DNA of 64,000 bases, from the NCBI GenBank assembly GCA_023678885.1, contig CM042982.1, forward strand, positions 7,936,001 to 8,000,000. Reading direction: 5' to 3'. A program made the position numbers and the translations under genes. The notes below the pieces were generated by a model. The model ran no database searches, was not told the DNA's origin, and saw only the letters and a program-made list of their open reading frames with translations. Below are positions 21,728 through 33,576 of this stretch, in pieces (position 1 is the stretch's first letter; each line of letters starts with the position of its first letter). This DNA is from Pogostemon cablin. Its lineage: Eukaryota; Streptophyta; Magnoliopsida; Lamiales; Lamiaceae.

Positions 21728-23280
21728 AAGGCAACCGGTGGAAGTTTGCTTCGTTCATGTTTATTGACTTTGCAGGCAATTAAGGTATCCTGTTAATGCA
21801 ACTGGCAATATATGGTAATTGATAGTGATTAGGAAGCTGTTGAAAAGATTGCTATAGATTACATCAGCCTTAAACAACTAAAGATATTTTTATTTGATGG
21901 GAAAATAAGTGTCTTCACTTTCTTATTCAAGAATAAATTAGCTATGGCTATAATATTTTCCAACTGCACCCTAGCATGATTATGGGTTACTGTCGTAATT
22001 AAGTGTAATGATATAATACTCGTTTATTATTATTGGATATAGGACTGCTTGGTGGGGATTTTGAAGAAGATTCGGGCCCATCTCCCAAGTTATTTGTTCA
22101 TGGGTAAGTTAAAAAAAAACTAAGACCAGTTGACCAAATAGTATGTGCTTTCCTGTTTTAATATTTAAAAATCAGTCTAACGAAAACCAATATGTTGTTT
22201 CTCCACTAGGTGGTCCATTGACACAAAGAATTATACAGCAGATGTTGCAGTATGGACAGCTCATCTTTTTGATGAGCTATCCATTCCAAGCTTTCCGATT
22301 GTTGACCGAGCCGTTTCCCTGGTGATGGTGTTTGACACTAGTGACGTAAGCCGTACCTATATTTTCACCTTGCATGCTTTGCATTGTAGTCTGCTGTTAT
22401 AAATTACTGGCCTTTTTAACCTATAATTTTGCTGCATGATAACTTGATAAATCTTATTCAAAATTGTTATTTGCAGATCTCATCTCTTGAAACTCTAAAA
22501 AAGTGGGTGTCAAGAAATGACATTCAGAAGTTTGATATACTGCTATGCATCGGCAACAAGGTGGATCTTTTTTCTGGTCATCCAGCTCATACAGAGTACA
22601 AGAGGCGCTTGCCGAAGCATGTAGAATCCTCTGCCAATCCTATGGACTTCTCGAGTATGGTATATCTGAAACTGAAAGTAGTTTATTGGGAGATGAGGAG
22701 CCATCATGGGAATTTAGGAGATCACACGTGGAATGGTGTCTCGAACATAATATTGAATATGTTGAAGCTTGTGTGTCTAATATCGATTTTGACAAATGTA
22801 AGGCTCTCTAATGTTTTTCTTTATATCTTGAGGAAGCATAATTTATTGGCACACTTTTTCATTAATAATAAAATTGAAAATAAAAATGAAAATTTTCTGG
22901 TAAACTTATGTGATCGACATATTTCATTGCTGCCATGGTTTGGCTTTTTTCCATTTTTCTCTCTGGTATTGTGGTATTGTTATGATTTTGATATTTTGGT
23001 AGAAGATGTATATCAATACTATGTAATCAATGTTAGACGCACAAGCTTTTATATTCTTGTAATGTCATCTTCGATTGTGTACTGTTTGAACACACTTTTA
23101 TATTCTTGTAATGCTATGTAGTATTGGCGCTGTAAAGTAACATATTGTAGCATTACAGGTCTCTCTGTAGATGGTGACTCACAGGGTATTGAGAGACTTC
23201 ATGGGGCTCTTACTGCTCATATGTGGCCTGGAATGCTGTTGAAGTCTGGTGATAAGAATAGATAAAAGAAGGTTGACATG

Positions 23281-23630
23281 TAATCCTTTTGTTTTAGATC
23301 CTAATTACTATGCCAATGTCAATTGCTGCTGTAAAACTACTGAGGATCCACTTTAACTTTTATGCAGAGTTGTCAGAATAAGAATCTGATTACGAACATG
23401 AATATGAAATATTATGAAATATTGTCTTCTGGTGCCGCAGAACCATTGGATGACATGGGATAATCCTTTTGTTTTAGATCCTAATTACTATGCCAATGTC
23501 AATTGCTGCTGTAAAACTACTGAGGATCCACTTTAACTTTTATGCAGAGTTGTCAGAATAAGAATCTGATTACGAACATGAATATGAAATATTGTCTTCT
23601 GGTGTCGCAGAACCATTGGATGACATGGGA
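23281..23630 (+). repeat. 180-bp tandem duplication of a p34-like exon
   Basis: Units 23281-23460 and 23461-23630 are almost identical. Unit 2 lacks 10 bp (ATTATGAAAT) and has GTGTCG for GTGCCG. Each contains the intron end with its acceptor and the acidic exon ESDYEHEYE, including the same in-frame TAA. Confidence 0.95.
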
Positions 23631-24005
23631 TGGATTCTGCAGATGGTCCAATTTTGATCACTGGAACTGGAACACAATTGGAAAGGGACCTTGATATCTC
23701 AGATAGAGTTACTGAAGTGAAAGCTGTTGGAGAAGAGTATATGCCATCAACTTCAGATTCTCAATCTCTTGAAGACATGACAAAGAAGAAGCAACTCTGG
23801 CTCTTGAAGCCAGCCAAATTTAAGAGCTTGATGAGGATAAAGATTATGCTTTTGAAGATTGGAAATGCTGATGAGTGAAGTAGGTAATGTGCGTAGTGGT
23901 TTGAGGTTGATGCCTGATTTCCAGAGGGAAATGGCTGCAAATCTGGTCCTGAAAATGGCTACAATGTTTGGGGATAGCAGTGGAGGTGAAGAAGAGTTCG
24001 ATTGA

Positions 24006-24919
24006 TGAATATACCATAAGTTTCAATGCCTTGACATGTCGAATCTGATTCTAGAGGTTGATGATCTACTTGCAAATGAACATCATTAGTTTGGAAATGT
24101 TTTTGAAGTGAACTGGTGAACTGAAGTTTGCAATTAACATGCAACCGGAATTGTCATGGTGCCATGCGAGTATATTGATATTATAGATATGGGGGAAGCA
24201 TGGGTGAAGCTCCAAAGGTTAGTCCTTAGTAGATTGTGATGTTGTTATACAAGCTTTAATATACAATTTGAAATATCAGATAGTTGGGAGAGAGAGATTT
24301 AGAATGCTGAGTATTTTGAAATAAAATGACTAGGACTAAGGGTTTATTATTTATTTTTCCTGTGGATTCTGGGTTATATTTCTTTGGTTACTTTATGATT
24401 TATTTATGTGAGCATGAAGACTTGATATTAAAATAACTAATTATTTAATGTCTGAAATAACTAATGTAGATGTTACAAGCTTCAAACTGTTTTGAGGTCT
24501 GTTTAACCATCAACCATGTCTGAGGTAAGTTTAGCTTCTCTGCTCTTCAACATCATACTTTACTCTTTTTTGTTTTTCTTAAAATTATTTTCACACCTAA
24601 AACAAATGAAGCATAACTCAACAAAGCAATCTCTTCTTATGATTTTATGTTATCATCTTTACCAAATACAACTTAACATACAATGAGTTAATAAAATGGT
24701 TTTTTAAACTAGAGATTTTTTAAACTAGATTAAAATTATTCTCTTTCGGACTCTTTAATTTTTATCATTTTCATTTTGGATCATCCCTCAAAAGTTTTCA
24801 CTTTCCTAAAAAGGCAATAAGTTGAACTCACACAATTTATTTAAAAAAAAAAAACACTTATACCAAACATATTTATCATTTATTATAAAAAAAAACTCTA
24901 CTGTAATATCCTTAAAAAT
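24006..24919. other. spacer without gene
   Basis: 3' flank of the pseudogene followed by AT-rich DNA; nothing recognised. Confidence 0.4.
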
Positions 24920-25118
24920 TACTCTCTGCGTCCTATTCTAAGGTATTCATTTGCTTTTTGCATGTGAATTAAGGAGTATTATTATTATATGTAAAGTGGG
25001 TAGTTGTAATAGAGGGAAGTGGTGGGCTATGTACCTTTTTACTAAATAGGAGAAATTGATACCTTTGAAGCTGACGTAAAAAATAGTAAACTAGATACAT
25101 TGCGGACGGAGGGAGTAT
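24919..25118. repeat. Stowaway-like MITE (family A)
   Basis: Ends TACTCTCTGCGTCC and GGACGGAGGGAGTA with TA at the borders. The interior TTTTTGCATGTGAATTAAGGAGTATTA is shared with the copy near 32.82 kb. Confidence 0.8.
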
Positions 25119-27246
25119 TATTTTTCTTAATCTTCCCACCGATAAAATTGTGAAACTTTTCTTAATCTTCCCACCAAGGAAGTTGTGAAAATATACGAGT
25201 TAGAGAGAATATGGATGGGAATATAAAGATGGAAGAGCATAGTCTTATTTGTTTAATATCTCCGCACAAAAAAAAAAAAAAAAACTCCGAATCATCTATC
25301 AAATAACCTCATAAATTATTTTAATTTCAAAATTACTTAATACAGAGAGAATATCAATTTTAGTCGTGTAATTTTTGATAGAATTCAATTTTAAGGGCAA
25401 AGAATTTTTATGTGCTCTAGAAGTGTTGCCCCAAAATCAAATAAGCTTATCAAGTAATTTTTTGTACAAATAAATTCTTTATCTTTATACAATTAAACGA
25501 TTATGTCTCTCTATTATAATTATTTTAAAAAAAAATTACAAATTAATTTCATAACAATCCGACCGTTTAAAATTCAAACACATTAAAATGAATTTCTTCT
25601 TACAAACTTTTCCTCTATATTTTTAAATTTTAAATTTATTAACATTTTTTTTCTTCTTTATTTTTTGGTACGATAAGTTCATTGAAAAATATAAAACTCT
25701 TTTGTTATTTGATACCAAAATGATTGGTCTATTGATTTTGAATTTAAAATTTGAAACTGAAAAACTTATAAGAAAAGATTTATTTTGATATAGAATTTGT
25801 AAATTTATTGATATTGGATTAAATTTGAAACCGTATGTAAGAAGACTTATGGGACAAGTGAGAGATCTATGAAAATTAGCGTGAATGAAGTGATCCAAAA
25901 TGCTTCTACTTATATGTTACAATACAATACAAATCCCACAATTAATGGGAAGATTAATTACAACAAATAATATACACTAAAAATACATAGTCAACAAAAA
26001 TATTAATTCGTATATTATTACCGTAAATGAAAAATTCATAAGAAGAGGTTTATTTTGATATAGAATTTGTAAATTTTGATAGTTGGATTGGTCAGAAATC
26101 AACCTAGAATAGCTTACAACACAAATAATGTGTATCGAATCTAAAATTTGAAACATTAGATGAGAAACTCATAAAAATTCCTTTATTTCAACATAAATTT
26201 TATAAAATTTTATTAGTTGGATTGTTCATAAATTGACTTGTAAGAAAATTATAAATTAATGTTAGTATAATGAATTCATTTTATAAATATAAAAGTTTTG
26301 ATTATATAAAATGTTATTTTAATGCCTCATTTCATCTTGGGAGAATAATGGTTTGGGGCATGATTGACTGTTGCCCCTAGTTTTAATCTGTACATGAACA
26401 TTTTTACTCTTTTGTTGGTAATTTTAAGTGTTATGACAATTTTAGTTATATAACCCCTTTCTATTTTTGTCTTTTGTAAAAATTATTTTCATACCTACGG
26501 GCTACGGCATTTGCAATGTATTAATATAATATTTTGCAACTCCTGAAAATTTTACAAAAATTTTAGATTTTATGATGTTACAATATATATAAGAAAAATG
26601 ACGTTTTTTATGGATGTTTTAATAAAATAAAAATTAATGAAAATATATATATATTTTATAATAAAATGTTGTATTCTTATTAATTAAAATCTATACTCTT
26701 TCGAACAAAATATTGTATTATTGCACACCTTATACAATTGTGGACACAAAAATCAACTCTAAAATAAATTGTATCCCCATGCATTATTCGAATGGAGGGA
26801 TTACAATTCTATCTCGGATATAGCCTCAAATCTCAATTATACACAATAATAAAAGAATAAGAAAACCAATAGATTAGAGTTATATAAATGAGTCATAATC
26901 AAAGTAAGTGGTCAAACACAACTAAAACAATTTCTTTGCATAAATAGAAAGCTATAAGTGAGAGAGAATCATAGGTTATAGACACCAAATCTATCACATG
27001 TCCCAAGAACAAAAACCAAATCTAAAGACATGCAATAAAGTTTAGAATACCAACTTTCAACACCTACCCATTAATAGGGCCTTGCCATATCCATACCATT
27101 TTTTTCAACTTTACTCTTTTAAGCTGCTTCCAATTTAGGTCTTTTGTATTTAATTTTTGTTTTTCTATGTATGTGTGTCTTGTGGATAGGTCATAATTAT
27201 TCATAGAGAATAACATAACTCCCTAGTACTCCATAGTCCATATTAT
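25119..27246. other. AT-rich DNA with a decayed dispersed repeat
   Basis: The phrase TTTATTTTGATATAGAATTTGTAAATTT recurs near 25776 and 26048, with a diverged third copy near 26190 (TTTATTTCAACATAAATTTTATAA). No protein similarity is recognised in the short open frames here. Confidence 0.4.
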
Positions 27247-27580
27247 ATTGAGGGTCAAATGCTACTGTAGACAGATTTTTTAAAAAAATTTCTTATTTGC
27301 CAGCTTTTTAATATAATGTTTAAAAATATTCAAATGGATAAAAATGACCTTAATAAGATAATGACTCGATTGTAATTTTTTAAAAAAGTTATTATCGAGT
27401 CAACTTTTTTATTTTAAAAAATTTGACTCAATAATAACTTTTTTTAAAAATTACAATCTAGTCAGTATCGTGTCAAAGTCATTTTTGTCAATTTGAGCAC
27501 TCTAAACATTCCCTTAAAATTTGGGCACCCAAGAATTTCTCATAAATCTGCAGGGCACTATCGTGTAATGCTCTACTTAT
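27247..27580. repeat. hairpin-forming MITE-like element
   Basis: GACTCGATTGTAATTTTTTAA...TTATTATCGAGTC is followed, after a short loop, by its imperfect complement ending TTACAATCTAGTC (about 27363-27463). Flanking words around 27247 and 27575 (GGTCAAATGCTACTGTAG / GGGCACTATCGTGTAATGC) suggest a larger element whose ends I cannot fix. Confidence 0.5.
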
Positions 27581-27947
27581 ATTGAGCCACATTCATAGTT
27601 TGAATCATGGTCAACTTTATCCACAGATTTTTCTAATTAACACACATTTATTAAATTGAAAATAATGTACTCCGCTATACATTTTTGCTTCAAATATATT
27701 CATTTCCCATATTCAGTAAAAAAATACACAATATATTCCACAACTTTTCTCTAATACAACTACCCACTTTATATATAATAATAATACTTCATAATCCACG
27801 TGCAAAAAACAAATTAATACCTTAGAACTTGAATGAGAGAGTACTATTTTGGCGTTCGCACCAGAGGTTCACATTTTTTTTAAATATATGAGAGTCACAT
27901 ACATTATTAATACAATCAATATATGGGATCCACTCACCCTACAAATA

Positions 27948-28164
27948 TACTCCCTCCGTCCCGCTCAAATAGCACTATTTTATTATATTAGGCGTCCCGT
28001 TCAAATTGCACAATTTTTCTCTTTTAGTAAAAGGGGCATATCAATGGCTCATCACTACCCATCACATCACTCTAATACACACACCCACTTTACATAAAAT
28101 AATAATATTCCTTAATTTACGTGCAAAAAACAAACAGTGCACTTTGAGCAGGATGGAGGGAGTA
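27948..28164. repeat. Stowaway-like MITE (family B)
   Basis: Ends TACTCCCTCCGTCCCGCTC and GAGCAGGATGGAGGGAGTA. The interior words AAATAGCACTATTTTATTATATT and ACACCCACTTTACAT recur in the copy at 60.96-61.17 kb. Confidence 0.85.
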
Positions 28165-28264
28165 CTGCACACTACACATTAAATAATAATACTCCTTAAT
28201 TTATGTGTCAAAAAAAAAATTATACCTCACTATCTGAGAGAGAGAGCATATGACATTACCCGCT

Positions 28265-28420
28265 ACTAAGAAAACATGAATTTGACTCATTGCAAGCACA
28301 AGTTAAGCAGTGAACCCTCTCTATAAACCACTTGAAGTACATTCTGAGATTTACCTCCTCCACCAATCCCAAGACAGAGACGACGGGGCCCTTAACAGTG
28401 GGGTACACCATTTTCAAGAA
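28265..28420. repeat. possible SINE-like tail (copy 1)
   Basis: TTTGACTC...GCA, AAGTACATTCTGAGATTTACC, GACGACGGGGCCC and GGGTACACCA match, in order, a stretch at about 60150-60265 that is preceded there by a B-box-like GGTTCGAATTC. Assignment as a SINE is tentative. Confidence 0.3.
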
Positions 28421-28544
28421 AACATTTTTGTTAGTAGTTCAAAAAGTAAAAATGTTTATGTACTATTCAATCAAAAATACTACCACTACTAAAAAAGGGA
28501 GTATTGACTGCCCGTTACTAAAAAACCATTTTCTATCTATTTTG

Positions 28545-28811
28545 TACCCTCTCCGTTCCAGGAAAGATGACTCACTTTCCATTTTAGGTTGTCCCACAAA
28601 AGTTTGCACATTCCTAAAAAAGTAAAAAGTCAAACACAATCACCCTTCTCCAAACACTTTATTTACAAAAAAAATCACCTCTACCTAACACACTTAACAT
28701 ACTTTATCATTTATTTATTATAAAAAAATATCATAATACCCCTAAAAATCACTACTTTATTAATCTCTATGCCAGGAAAGGGGTGCAATCTTTCCTGGGA
28801 CGGAGGGAGTA
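28545..28811. repeat. Stowaway-like MITE
   Basis: Left end TACCCTCTCCGTTCCAGGAAAG and right end CTTTCCTGGGACGGAGGGAGTA are inverted repeats of about 20 bp. AT-rich, non-coding interior. Confidence 0.85.
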
Positions 28812-29456
28812 TTTTCAATAAAAAAATACTCTAATTTTTTTGTTGGTGATCCAAATTAGTATTGCGTGTAGGGTGATAGTGAGAGATTATTCAATTTGTT
28901 TTGAAACTTTTATTTACTTTCTTTTAAGATTAACTTTTAAATGCCTAAATTGAAAAAAATATTTAAAAAATCATTGATTCAATTATGGTGATTTAAAATT
29001 TTATCGCCCCACATTTATCAATCAAACAATTGAGCAACACCCACAAATACAACTTAAAATTGATACATCTCAACTTACCCACATTGAGTCATAAATTTAT
29101 CTTTAATTGAGTCATATGTTCGTATTCTATTGTGTTTCAGTTAAATATAAATACATCATTTTATAATTGAGTTATTATATTTGTGTTTATATGAGTCACT
29201 AGCGTTTATAATTGATTAATTGGATAAAATATGAATCTTGTTTTACAAGTTTTTTTTTGGGTCGATACCAAGAAGAGTATGTAATCGAGTCCATTAACGA
29301 GTAACACTTTTACATAATTTGAGTATTTAAAGAGTTGTGACTAAATTTAAGATTTAAAAAATAATAGTAATAATAATTTTTTTTTTGGAACAGAGTGTAA
29401 TTTATTCCTTTCTAAGAATAGTCCCACCACTTTTTAGCATGAGTGGACATGGGACT

Positions 29457-30097
29457 TAGGGATGTAATCGAACCGAGCCGAGTCGAACACTACTAGGTTT
29501 AAGGATCGTTTGTTAAGAAATTATCGAATTCGAGCCCGAGCTCGAACTCGTCACGAAAAAAAATATCGAACTCGAACTCGAATTCAAATTATTTTTTAAG
29601 ACTCGCGAACATGTTTACGAACACATAAAGTAACTTGTTTATGAATATATTTTCATGAACATTTAAATAATTTTGTATCTGGATATTAAAAGAATGTTTC
29701 GTCTATAAACATTTAATGTTATTCATAATATTAAATAAACAAACTAACAAAATATAATAATAAACGGTAAAAAATATTTAAATATTTAAATAATCACTTA
29801 AGTTATTATCATATTTGTGTGGGTTAATATTAATTAATAAATAATAATATATAATTCTAAAGAATAACTATAAAATTTACAAACGCGTTTACGAGCCATT
29901 AGCGAGCCTATAAACGAATATGTTCGCGATCTTTCGAGCCGAATACCCTTAGGCTTGAGTTTGGTTTAATAAACTATATGAACCCAAAATTCAAGTTTGG
30001 TTTGGCTCGTTAAGGTTAACGAATGAGTTCGAACAAATATTTAATCAAACCGAGACTCGAATAATTCGCGAACGGTTTGATTTGATTACATCCCTAC
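29457..30097. mobile_element. hAT-type MITE, family 'GGATGTAATC', copy 1
   Basis: TIRs TTAGGGATGTAATCGAACC and the complement of GATTTGATTACATCCCTAC. The interior has repeated CGAGCTCGAACTCG words and CGTTAACG-like palindromes. Nearly colinear with the copy at 39.33-39.99 kb. A clean target-site duplication is not visible here. Confidence 0.8.
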
Positions 30098-30369
30098 TAG
30101 GACCACAACATAAAGACTAATAAAAAACCATAGCAGTTGGCAAATTTACATATTTATCCTACAAGAAAAGAAACAAATAGAAATGGCAATTGACAAAGCA
30201 GATTGCAGAGAATGGACAAAGACAACACTGAAGCCACTGCATCCATCTATCCATCTGCTCACACGGCATCTCTCTCTATCTCTCACACACAATCACACAG
30301 TGACAGTGTACCAAAAAGCCATACTGCCACTTCTCTTGCTCTACTCTGCAACCCACTTACCACTCACTC

Positions 30370-30380
30370 ATTATATACAC
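30370..30380 (+). promoter_or_regulatory. TATA-like box of the small gene
   Basis: ATTATATACACA lies about 80 bp before the ATG at 30456, preceded by a CT/CA-rich stretch. The position fits a plant core promoter with a short leader. Confidence 0.5.
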
Positions 30381-30455
30381 ATACACCCCATTTCACTTCT
30401 TTCTTGAGTTTGTAGGCACCCCACCCCACCCTACCCCAGCAGGTGCAAGAGAAGA

Positions 30456-30671
30456 ATGGGAGGTGATCATCAACATGTAGTGGTTGTGTACTGTGATTCA
30501 AATGCAGTCCATGTTTATGCCAAGAAAATGCTGAAGAGGGTTGTTTGGAGGGTGAGAGCTGAGATTTTGAAGAACAGCAGCAGAAAGAAGAAGAATTTCA
30601 GCTTCTGCTATGATCCTTTCAGCTATGCTCTCAACTTTGATGATGGAAATTTTGGCTTTTTCTGCACATGA
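30456..30671 (+). CDS. small plant protein with DPFSYALNFD motif (71 aa)
   Basis: A single-exon frame of 71 codons with a good start context (AAGAATGGGA). The protein has a short N-terminus, a basic central helix KKMLKRVVWRVRAEIL rich in Lys/Arg, a KKK patch and the C-terminal motif YDPFSYALNFDDGNFGF. This layout (RVxWRVRAEI followed by YDPxSYALNFDDG) recurs in a family of short uncharacterised angiosperm proteins; no biochemical function is known to me. No signal peptide or membrane segment. A TATA-like box lies upstream, and AATTAAAG-type poly(A) signals lie about 50-60 bp after the stop. It stands alone among MITEs but shows no damage, which supports a functional gene. Confidence 0.8.
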   Translation: MGGDHQHVVVVYCDSNAVHVYAKKMLKRVVWRVRAEILKNSSRKKKNFSFCYDPFSYALNFDDGNFGFFCT

Positions 30672-31916
30672 ATGTTTCTTCTCATTTCACTACTGCCTAT
30701 CTAATTCCATGTAATTATTCCTCTAATTACAATTAAAGAAGAAAAAACAGTGGCTGCCTACTTATTATGTATTTCTAATCCTTGCATCTGTCAATGTATA
30801 CACACCACTCTTGCTGCTGCACATTTTCATTATCTTGCACAGGGATACAGAGGGAGAGAGAGAGACTAATGATCAAATTTTATTTTATTTTATTATTATT
30901 ATTTTTTTTTTTGATGAGTAGCATATACTATGTTCTTCATTTCATAAAGTGAGGAAAAAGCTGAATATATTGAAACACACATTCTCCTGCAACTAGTAAA
31001 GTCACTTTTATGGGCCCGACGATGGATTCTCTTTTTGGGTTATATGTAATTTAAAAAAAAAATGGTGTACCCACATGGGTCCCACCGTTCCTGTTATGGG
31101 ATTGAGGGAGGAGGTAAATCGCAGGATATGCCTCAAGTGTCAAATTTTGCAGCAATCAAATTCAGTTGGAAGACATTTTCACTCTTCACTCTACACTTGA
31201 GCTATGCCCGGGTAATATGTAATTTAATGATGAACTACTGTTTGCTTTACTTTATTACTACTATTATTTTGGAGGTTTCTTTTTTTAAGGTAGATTCAAT
31301 CGAAATTGTATCGAGGTATACATTATACTTTTCACATTAAAAATAGCATTAGAAGAAAGAAAATATTGCATTGAAGATCACTTCGACTGTTGAGGAACAT
31401 TAGCTTCACTCCCCAAATATTTCACTTGATTAATGAGTCGTTGGATATTTTACAATATTTTGATGTTAAATTTTACTATGTTATTTGAAGTTGATTTGCA
31501 CGTAGCTTTTTTTTTTTTTTATATATAATGTAATTTAAGAGTAGTAACATTTGACGAAGAATGGTTTCCTCTCCTTTGGATGCTAACATTAAAAATGATA
31601 TCATATGGTGCAAATTTATAATTGAACCAAAATTGGATATTACTAACTCAAATTATTAAATCTCCAATAATTCCAACCAAATTACCGTACATGAAAATCA
31701 TTTTTGTAATATTACAATGCAGGCTGTATTGCTTTAGAGTTGAAATGACTTGACAAAAGCAATCATGACAAGTCGGGTAATTCATTTTTTTTCTTTTTCA
31801 TCATCATACGAATTACTTTAAAATTTAATAAATAAACTATAAAATAAATTTTGAAATTATTGAATAAAAATATTTTCTTTTATGAGATGTAAATAATTTA
31901 GTAATCACAACTAAAT
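30672..31916. other. 3' flank and AT-rich spacer
   Basis: 3' UTR of the small gene to about 30780, then AT-rich DNA with T-runs (30900, 31510). No gene or defined element. Confidence 0.4.
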
Positions 31917-32144
31917 AATTCCCCCGTCCCAGGCTAAGAGAGTCATTTTTTCATTTTGGTCGTCACTCCCAAAAAGTTCCATTTTTTTTACACACATGGG
32001 ACCCACACACCCCCTCAAATACAATTAAAATATGAGACTCATACTCCCACTAATACAACTACCCACTACACATCAAATAATAATACTCCTTAATCTACGT
32101 GTAAAACAGCAAATGAACATCTTATGCCGGGATGGAGGGAGTAT
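31917..32144. repeat. Stowaway-like MITE
   Basis: Left CCCCCGTCCCAGGCTAAGA and right CTTATGCCGGGATGGAGGGAGTA; the interior has ACTCCTTAATCTACGTGTAAAA as in related copies. Confidence 0.8.
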
Positions 32145-32179
32145 AAAAGTGTGAATAGAGTAGTTCACAGAAAGAGTAT

Positions 32180-32391
32180 TACTCCCTCCATTCCGGGTAT
32201 TTTTACTCGTTTGTACGGGCACGGAGATTAAGACGTTTTTTTTTTAATATATAATGTAAGAGAAAGTATGGATAAATTAGTAATTTAAAAAGAAAAAGTG
32301 AATAAAATTATTGGGAATGATGAATAAAGTGCAAAAAAATAATTAAAGTTGTTGGGATTGTAAAAAGTACGTAATAAAATATTATGTATTT
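32180..32391. repeat. truncated MITE, inverted relative to the next copy
   Basis: Starts TACTCCCTCCATTCCGGGTA and runs through GTTTGTACGGGCACGG to TATTATGTATTTTC. It equals the reverse complement of about 32530-32742 but lacks the distal third. Confidence 0.85.
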
Positions 32392-32445
32392 TCAAAAGAT
32401 ACATTTTGAAAATCAATTGAATATTATGTTTGTCATGAATTTTGA

Positions 32446-32742
32446 TACTCCCCCCGTCCCACGTATTTTTACTCACTTTCTATTTTGGGGTATCCCATAT
32501 ATTTTTACTCATTTTATTTTTGGCAAAAATACATAATATTTTATTACCTACTTTTTACAAAACCCAACAACTTTAATTACTTTTTTACACTTTATTTATC
32601 ATTTCCAATAACTTTATTCACTTTTTCCTTTTAAATTATTAATTTATCCCTACTTTCTCTTACATTATATATTAAAAAAATAAAACGTCTTAATTTCCGT
32701 GCCCGTACAAACAGGTAAAAATACTCGGGACAGAGGGAGTAT
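32446..32742. repeat. Stowaway-like MITE, full length
   Basis: About 297 bp with ends TACTCCCCCCGTCCCACGTA and CTCGGGACAGAGGGAGTA. With the preceding truncated copy it forms a foldback with arms of about 210 bp. Confidence 0.85.
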
Positions 32743-32819
32743 AATAAATTTTAACTTTATGCTAAATCTACAAAGAGAATGAATAGCATATGTAAGAGAA
32801 TTACTTGATGAGAGAAAGA

Positions 32820-33028
32820 TACTCTCTCCATCCGTTTTAATGTATCTATTTACTTTTTGCACGTGGATTAAGGAATATTATTATTATATGTAAGGTGGAT
32901 AGTTGTATTAGAGGAAAGTGGTGAACCATATTGTGTACTTTTTTACTAAATTGGAAAAATGGATACCTTTAAAACGAAGCCTAAAAATAGTAAAATGCAT
33001 ACCTTAAAAGCAGATAGAGGGAGCATAA
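32820..33028. repeat. Stowaway-like MITE (family A)
   Basis: TACTCTCTCCATCCGTTTTAA to AGATAGAGGGAGCATA. The interior TTTTTGCACGTGGATTAAGGAATATTA matches the copy at 24.92 kb. Confidence 0.8.
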
Positions 33029-33403
33029 AAGGCAGAGTGAGCATAAAAGATAGGGGTTTTATATTTATGGAGCCTTATAAATTAAACTTAGTTCTTTATC
33101 TATAGAATTTATAACATTTCCTCCCCGTAGCATGATTAACGTAAATTCAATTAAAGTTAAATGAATCAATACGAATGTACGAACCTATAATCGATATAGT
33201 TACAATGTGTGAACTAGTGTAATAATGAACAATTAAGAATGAAAGAATAAGCAACGCTACGCTGCTAGATAAAATGTATGCATCCAAAACTGTGTACAAG
33301 AAGTAGGAACTACCACAACCCCCATAATCCCAACTACAGAGATCAGAGAGTAAGCTATATAAACAAGAATTTAGCAAATGAATAAAGGAACTTAGATCGC
33401 ACC

Positions 33404-33423
33404 GGGGGGGGGGGGGGGGGGGG
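33404..33423. repeat. 20-bp poly-G tract
   Basis: An uninterrupted run of 20 G on the plus strand. It lies 154 bp past the stop codon of the minus-strand EF-hand gene, so it would appear as poly-C in that gene's 3' UTR or flank. Confidence 0.95.
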
Positions 33424-33576
33424 ACAGTCGGAATCTTCATTGATCGTGGTCGCCTTTACAGTGCCTGATATATACATCATTGAGCATGAGAAGCGTGTCT
33501 AGTTACTGCCGAGCAAGCTTGTGCATGTTCTGGCAGGTCATAAGGAGAGAACAATCATGCAGTGTGAATACTGAAT

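Larger units (their letters stand above)
16395..24005 (+). pseudogene. alpha/gamma-adaptin-binding protein p34-like GTPase, pseudogene
   Basis: Exons recognised: 16395-16476, 22043-22103, 22210-22345, 22477-22797, 23159 to about 23240, and a C-terminal part to the TGA at 24003. Exon 1 gives MDRESLEKRPAIFIIG and the P-loop GSPSVGKRT. Later exons carry VWTAHLFDELSIP and the base-recognition-like GNKVD, then EEPSWEFRRS, VEACVSN, AHMWPGM and the family's C-terminal LRLMPDFQREMAA. Intact homologues act in adaptor-complex trafficking. Lesions: exon 4 is 321 nt where phase demands 322, so one base is lost between NPMDF and EYGISE. A TAA interrupts LSE-ESDYE. The exon is tandemly duplicated, and the frame changes again near 23630 and 23860. 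Exons 1-3 and the splice sites remain clean. A gypsy element sits in intron 1. At most a truncated protein could be made. Confidence 0.9.

Noticed and set aside
22429..23121. A 230-codon open frame on the plus strand
   Set aside because: It is exon 4 of the p34-like pseudogene plus out-of-frame intron read-through after the one-base loss; the C-terminal two thirds are not protein-like.
33147..33440. Minus-strand frame with a polyproline start
   Set aside because: The prolines come from the poly-G tract; the frame has no other protein-like feature and lies in the 3' flank of the EF-hand gene.
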